Below, one piece after another: positions 32,001 to 34,941 of a stretch of 34,941 bases of DNA; the stretch's first letter is position 1, and every line of letters starts with the position of its first letter. The position numbers and the translations under genes are program-made. A model generated the notes under the pieces. It had not been told where the DNA came from, ran no database searches, and worked only from the letters and a program-made list of their open reading frames with translations. This stretch comes from a bacterium (GTDB taxonomy: Bacteria > Planctomycetota > Phycisphaerae > Phycisphaerales > SM1A02). The DNA lies in assembly GCA_029977865.1 (NCBI GenBank), contig JAPOKA010000028.1, forward strand, positions 1 to 34,941, in the 5' to 3' direction.

Positions 32001-32348
32001 GAGCGAGAGATCGCGCAGCACCGTCAGCCGTTCCCCGAGGAGCTCGAGGCTCACGCCGCTCTCTCCCGGAAGGACTTCGAGCGCGGGGAATCGCCGCCCT
32101 TCCACCGCAAGATCCGACAGCTCGTCGACAGCCTCGTCGGCTTCATCGAGATGGGCGACCACCAGCACGATGGTTCGCGCGAGCCGCCGTCGCAATGCCG
32201 CTGCGACGAGGGTGGCGCTCGATCCGGCAAGGCCCCGCGCAGAGCAGTCGTCGCCTCGCTCGAGCCACGACGCCAGCGACGCGATCGCCGGGTCCGACTC
32301 GATCGCTTCGAACCATGCCGGAAGCGTGGGAGCCTCGGCCTCGCTCAC
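29082..32348 (-). CDS. mfd: Transcription-repair coupling factor Mfd
   Basis: This 1088-residue ATP-dependent translocase removes stalled RNA polymerase and recruits UvrA. The N-terminal UvrB-like region (about 1-330) is followed by the CarD-like RNA-polymerase-interacting domain, starting FEPGDYVVHRDQGIARFVGL (about 420). The helicase core has Walker A GDVGFGKTE (about 573), DEEQ box, SATPIPRTL and VFFVHNR. It continues with STAIIESGIDIP and QLRGRVGRSRHRAYCYLL. The C-terminal TRCF domain holds GYIPSDARRMEAYRRIA. The start chosen is GTG 32348, which overlaps the TGA of the HhH gene as GTGA; an ATG at 32393 would add 15 residues with a larger overlap. Length is slightly under E. coli Mfd (1148). 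Confidence 0.97.
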   Translation of the reverse strand: MSEAEAPTLPAWFEAIESDPAIASLASWLERGDDCSARGLAGSSATLVAAALRRRLARTIVLVVAHLDEADEAVDELSDLAVEGRRFPALEVLPGESGVSLELLGERLTVLRDLSLGGDLGIVVAPIAALMQAVPDPPHAARMLRTIRPGDRVDPAEFAGWLSEGGFVRTDAVENPGEFAVRGGIVDVFPPGGSPPFRIDLFGDSVERLFELDPATQASDRRLERVELVSASLESLESGEVSRLLPEFLPPGCIVVLVETTEIVEQGRGYFERVGSAHSVQGPPAALASLTRHAHAVLDLTHFSEGQHPERRVDLPVEPLPAFAESPAAAFAELADLAGERRTLVLADTPGQAQRIGELVREFAPQANVEIERRYLHRGLLFNGSDGTSRLALVPEHEVLHRWHARRRAGRLRGGAAREAFLQFEPGDYVVHRDQGIARFVGLELLAEEGRPEQEYLLLEFEAGAFLHVPATRIELVQRYVGAANATPKRSTLGGRRWKRQKEQVSEAVRELASEMLRLQAARDASPGIRFPDDTPWMREFEASFPYEETEDQASAIAAVKRDMQSAKPMDRLVCGDVGFGKTEVAIRAAFKAVEAGRQVAVLVPTTVLAEQHERTFRGRFAGYPFRVESISRFKTAAEQQAMLEEARSGRVDVLIGTHRLLSKDVGFKDLGLVVIDEEQRFGVEHKHRLLRFRTTADVLTLSATPIPRTLHMAMLGLRDISSLTTAPVDRRAIVTEVIPFNPTRIKRAIDRELAREGQVFFVHNRIGDLDDVADFVHRLVPDARIVTGHGQMDAHTLEDVMRAFMRRDADILVSTAIIESGIDIPSANTMFISNAQLFGLAELHQLRGRVGRSRHRAYCYLLLPQKRRVTEEAKRRLRAIEDHSMLGAGFRIAMRDLELRGAGNLLGKEQSGHIAAVGYEMYCRLLENAVRELRQDRPVSPADTLVDLGLTASIPRGYIPSDARRMEAYRRIAQSESMESLDAARSAIVGAYGEPPGGVETLFQLARLRLAAALLGIRGVIVREGDVVFRTTRTAELLAVLRGIAGSVRPVGAPDSGGLQEVYFRPPPRFLEPKSLLPVLLKRLAPG

Positions 32349-32701
32349 GGAGGCGACTCCCTCTCGCTCGCAGGCGTCTTCCCGCCGAGCCACGATCTCA
32401 GCCGCTCGGCCCGCACCGGGCCGATGCCGCGGATCGAGCGCAGCGCCGCCGGATCATCGAGACGCAGTCCCTCGCGCCGAGCGCTCTCGAGTCGCTCCGC
32501 CAGCGCCGGACCGATCCCCGGCAGCAGGATCAGGGCCTCGGGAGGAAGCCGATCGGGATCGAGTCCGGCCCAACGCCATCGCGGGGTCTCGGCCGTGGGG
32601 GATGGAATCGTGAGCAGCAGCAGCGACCCGACGAGCACGAGTGCCGCAGCTCCCGGCGGCGCCGTCGTTCGATGCAGGCCTTCACCGCTTCGGGCGCTCA
32701 T
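32345..32701 (-). CDS. ComEA-like helix-hairpin-helix protein with N-terminal membrane anchor
   Basis: This 118-residue protein has one hydrophobic segment (about 17-37, PGAAALVLVGSLLLLTI) followed by two helix-hairpin-helix motifs: LILLPGIGPALAERLESARR (about 56-75) and SIRGIGPVRAERLRSWLG. The layout resembles ComEA or HhH DNA-binding proteins anchored in the membrane with the domain outside. A DNA-uptake or DNA-binding role is inferred from the family. Start ATG 32701 overlaps the TGA of the upstream gene and its own TGA overlaps the mfd GTG, so the three genes are translationally coupled. Upstream in-frame starts lie inside the neighbour and are not used. Confidence 0.82.
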   Translation of the reverse strand: MSARSGEGLHRTTAPPGAAALVLVGSLLLLTIPSPTAETPRWRWAGLDPDRLPPEALILLPGIGPALAERLESARREGLRLDDPAALRSIRGIGPVRAERLRSWLGGKTPASERESPP

Positions 32702-34230
32702 GAGGCCGCGGCCGGCGATTCGCTCGGCGCAAGCAGTCCCGGCGGCAACTGCGGGCGAGGCATCCGCAAGGCCTTGCCGGTCGCCTCGAAGACACCAACC
32801 GAAGGCTTGCCGCGGCCGGTTGCGTCGAAGAGACCGGCCGAGCCCGAGTCGGGCTCGTCTGCGACGCGGCCCCACAGCACCGCGTCGTACCTCGGCCGCG
32901 CGAGCAGGATCGCGTATGCCTCCGCCAGCCACGCCGCCTGCTTCGAGGGCGACCACTCGCCACGCCATCTGCCTTCCGCGATCGACGAGGGCGAAGAGGG
33001 CGCCGAGAGCTCAGTCACCACCATGTGGCGATCGGGGCTGACGAACCGATCGGCGAGGCACGCAAGTTCGAAGAGATCGCGGCAGGGTCGCACGCTCTCC
33101 CCCATGGTCAGGCGAATCCCCACGCTGTCGAAGTGGATTCCTTCCTCGACGATTCGCCGCAGATATCGCCACGGCCCCATCGAGTCGGGATGGCGCCGGA
33201 GCGACTCGCCGAAGGGATCGCGAATCTCGACGAGGATCGGCGCCGAGGGATGAAGTTGCCGCACCAGCACGCTCGCCAGCCGGGTGAGTGTGATCGCCCG
33301 TTCCGGATCGGCGAGGGCGCCGCTGGCGCCCGCGAATCCCGAGGCGATGTTCCAGAGGCTCACCGCCCCGCGGTAGCGGCCGACGACCTGTTCGCACCAC
33401 GCGTAGATCGTTTCGCGAAATCGATTGGCATCGCCCCGCCAAGCCAGCACCCAGTCGGGAAGGTTCTCCGGCGCGACGTCGACGAGCGGGCCCATCATCA
33501 CCCGGTGCCGCGTCTTGCTCAGGGCCACCATCCAGCGATCGAGTCGCGACCAGTCGAATTGTCCCGACCGCGGTTCAACGTCGCGCCAACGCAACGGCAT
33601 CGAGACCAGCCCGCACGACCCAATCGCCGGCTGCTCGAGCAACTTGGAGGTGAGCCTCGGCGCCAGCACCGCCCCGATCGCGGTGGCGGGCGCCCCCTTC
33701 GCCGCATACTTGCGGGCAAGATGAGTGCGGGCGTGGCTCGCCGCGAGCCGCTCGGAGGCGTCGACCGCGACCTGCAGGCTGCGGCGAGCAAGCCTTGACA
33801 TCGCCTTGGGCGATTCTTCCGTGCTTGCCCGACCGAGCAGTTCGCGGGCTCGTTCGAAGCGTGCCATCGCCTCCGGAGCCGCGTCTCGATCCCACATCCC
33901 CCACTCCTCGCCCTTGGCGAGATAGGCCTTCACCCGGTGCCGCGCCAACTCGTACATCAACCCGTAAGGCTCTTCACGCGGCGGCAGCAAGGTGGTCTGG
34001 AGGCGGATCCGACCAACTTCCCCGAGGTCGATGGTCAACGCGAGCGCCGCGGTCACCGGGTCGTCCCACCGCGCGGTGATGAGCACTCCAGCTTCGGCAC
34101 CCTCGCCGACCGGCTTCGCCTTGATCTCGCCGGCAAGCGGTGATCCATCGCGGGCGAGCAGGGTGGCGTCGGCGAGTTGAGCGAGGTCGACGCCCTCGTC
34201 GCTCCAGGCCATGAAGCGCATCGACGCCAT
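32698..34230 (-). CDS. GH10 (xylanase)-like TIM-barrel protein lacking the acid/base glutamate
   Basis: This protein of about 510 residues has two parts. An N-terminal region (about 1-185) contains LQTTLLPPREEPYGLMYELARHRV and EEWGMWD. A C-terminal barrel has GH10 features: PLRWRDVEPRSGQFDWSRLDRW, VMMGPLVDVAPENLPDWVLAW, VVGRYRGAVSLWNIASG and MVVTELSAP. The TEL glutamate at the end corresponds to the GH10 nucleophile (about 404). The WDVVNE acid/base segment is WNIASG here, so the catalytic Asn-Glu is Ser-Gly. Similar proteins occur in Planctomycetes and are often annotated as xylanases, but ordinary retaining hydrolysis seems unlikely. No signal peptide is visible. ATG 34230 is the first of three nearby in-frame Met codons (34230, 34221, 34212). 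It heads the operon with the HhH gene and mfd. Confidence 0.7.
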   Translation of the reverse strand: MASMRFMAWSDEGVDLAQLADATLLARDGSPLAGEIKAKPVGEGAEAGVLITARWDDPVTAALALTIDLGEVGRIRLQTTLLPPREEPYGLMYELARHRVKAYLAKGEEWGMWDRDAAPEAMARFERARELLGRASTEESPKAMSRLARRSLQVAVDASERLAASHARTHLARKYAAKGAPATAIGAVLAPRLTSKLLEQPAIGSCGLVSMPLRWRDVEPRSGQFDWSRLDRWMVALSKTRHRVMMGPLVDVAPENLPDWVLAWRGDANRFRETIYAWCEQVVGRYRGAVSLWNIASGFAGASGALADPERAITLTRLASVLVRQLHPSAPILVEIRDPFGESLRRHPDSMGPWRYLRRIVEEGIHFDSVGIRLTMGESVRPCRDLFELACLADRFVSPDRHMVVTELSAPSSPSSIAEGRWRGEWSPSKQAAWLAEAYAILLARPRYDAVLWGRVADEPDSGSAGLFDATGRGKPSVGVFEATGKALRMPRPQLPPGLLAPSESPAAAS

Positions 34231-34385
34231 CAGTCCCGGGCCCCGCAGCGCCGATCCGAATCGGGATCGGCGGGAGCAATCGGAGGATGGGGGTGGCTTC
34301 GGCGCGGCGACATGGGACCAGCGGATCGGTTCGACGCCTCGCCTTCCTGCGGCCCCTGCGGCTCCGGTCGATCGAGACGGTTCGC

Positions 34386-34391
34386 TAGTGT
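34386..34391 (+). promoter_or_regulatory. Possible -10 element TAGTGT upstream of purC
   Basis: TAGTGT lies about 67 nt before the purC ATG; an overlapping TGTATC is an alternative. No clear -35 element or Shine-Dalgarno is seen, so support is weak. Confidence 0.25.
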
Positions 34392-34458
34392 ATCGGTGTC
34401 CGTCGAGGCGACTTCGATCGCCGCGAAAGCGCCCTCTCGCTCACTCCCGAATCCGACC

Positions 34459-34941
34459 ATGCCCTCGCTCGCCCCCGCCGAGTCCGTCGCCGCGACCTCG
34501 CTCGATCTCCCCGATCGCCGCTGCGGCAAGGTCCGCGACCTCTATCGCCTCCCGATCGATCCAGACGGCAGACCTCGCGTGCTCGTGGTTGCCACCGATC
34601 GAGTCAGCGCCTTCGACGTGGTGCTGCCCGAGGCGGCTCCCGGCAAGGGGCGGCTGCTGACTGAAATCAGCCTGTGGTGGTTCCGCCGCCTTCGCCACGA
34701 GGGGATCGTGGCCGACCACATCCTCCACGCAGACATTGACGCGGTGCCGGAGATACGCCAACAAGACCGCGAGCCGCTCCGCGGCCGAATCATGGTCTGC
34801 CGAGCCGCGCAGATCGTGCCCATCGAGTGCGTGGCCCGCAGTCACCTTGCTGGAAGCGGATGGGCGGAGTACCGACGCGACGGCACCGTCTGTGGCCTGC
34901 GACTTCCGGCGGGCCTCCGAGAGGGTGATAGGCTCCCCGAG
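34459..34941 (+). CDS. purC: Phosphoribosylaminoimidazole-succinocarboxamide synthase PurC (5' part)
   Basis: The first 161 codons run off the right edge with no stop. SAICAR synthase joins CAIR and aspartate with ATP in de novo purine synthesis. Visible motifs are RRCGKVRDLYRLP (nucleotide-binding start), VVATDRVSAFDVVLPEA, PGKGRLLTEISLWWF, VCRAAQIVPIECVARSHLAGSGWAEYRRDGTVCG and LPAGLREGDRLPE, all in the family order. The order and spacing match the longer, eukaryote/plant-like PurC type. ATG 34459 precedes the conserved domain by about 20 residues and is the natural start. It is transcribed divergently from the GH10-like gene. Confidence 0.95.
   Translation, partial: MPSLAPAESVAATSLDLPDRRCGKVRDLYRLPIDPDGRPRVLVVATDRVSAFDVVLPEAAPGKGRLLTEISLWWFRRLRHEGIVADHILHADIDAVPEIRQQDREPLRGRIMVCRAAQIVPIECVARSHLAGSGWAEYRRDGTVCGLRLPAGLREGDRLPE

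Noticed and set aside
29334-33041. 1235-codon plus-strand open frame opposite mfd and its neighbours
   Set aside because: It is antisense to the well-supported mfd operon and rich in Arg/Gly/His low-complexity sequence, as expected for a GC-bias shadow.
1-34941. tRNA, rRNA, SRP RNA, insertion sequences, prophage or toxin-antitoxin genes
   Set aside because: I looked for cloverleaf-like arms, transposase motifs and inverted terminal repeats by eye and found none. A covariance-model scan (tRNAscan/Rfam) would be needed to exclude small RNAs.

Overview
The window is a GC-rich, gene-dense bacterial chromosome segment. It most likely comes from a member of the Planctomycetota, class Phycisphaerae. 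The grounds are a secreted protein ending in paired GDLN(G/D)D...NGADLAI.LG.WG dockerin-like repeats, a Minf_1886-type protein known mainly from Planctomycetes and Verrucomicrobia, a planctomycete-style GH10-like protein, and a murC-murB-ddl-ftsQ-like cluster not followed by ftsA or ftsZ. The lineage call is an inference; no rRNA gene is present.

Layout. Positions 1-108 hold the end of a CRISPR array (two 36-nt repeats, one 37-nt spacer, no cas genes). Then come polX and ffh (514-3739, +), an AI-2E-family membrane protein (3830-5224, -), and a minus-strand unit amidohydrolase > 3-methyladenine glycosylase > Minf_1886 protein (7772-5420). An OmpA-domain lipoprotein (7908-8768, +) follows with a clear terminator, then a 976-residue secreted protein of four lamin-tail-like repeats (9192-12122, +) with a second terminator. 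Next are rpmI-rplT (12381-13105, +), an acyltransferase (13196-14542, +) whose 3' end overlaps csrA tail to tail, and fliW-csrA (15161-14440, -). A GT-C-like membrane protein is translationally coupled to a parvulin-type lipoprotein (15304-18440, +). These converge on an NtrC-type regulator > lptF > lptG operon (22640-18445, -). The murC-murB-ddl-ftsQ-like cluster (22732-27196, +) is followed by a glycine-rich RRM protein (27718-27344, -), rplI and a standalone ribonucleotide-reductase C-terminal-type domain (28006-29076, +). The minus-strand operon GH10-like protein > ComEA-like HhH protein > mfd (34230-29082) comes next, and purC begins at 34459 and runs off the right edge.

Biology. The segment is mainly housekeeping: protein targeting (Ffh), ribosomal proteins (L35, L20, L9), peptidoglycan precursor synthesis (MurC, MurB, Ddl), LPS transport (LptF/G), DNA repair (PolX, AAG, Mfd) and purine synthesis (PurC). 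LptFG and an OmpA-type lipoprotein indicate a diderm envelope. FliW-CsrA implies a flagellated life stage. Six neighbouring gene pairs overlap by exactly 4 nt (ATGA or GTGA), which also fixes several start codons.

Most notable observations: (i) a recurrent TAnnnT -10-like hexamer 6-9 nt upstream of start codons that have a C-rich tract and no Shine-Dalgarno, suggesting widespread leaderless transcription; (ii) the four-repeat secreted protein with an EF-hand-like loop inside each repeat; (iii) an orphan sigma54-type regulator in an operon with lptFG, with a hairpin at the lptF start; (iv) a GH10-like protein lacking the acid/base glutamate, coupled to mfd; (v) a detached NrdJ-like C-terminal domain; (vi) an ftsQ-like gene kept without ftsA/ftsZ beside it.
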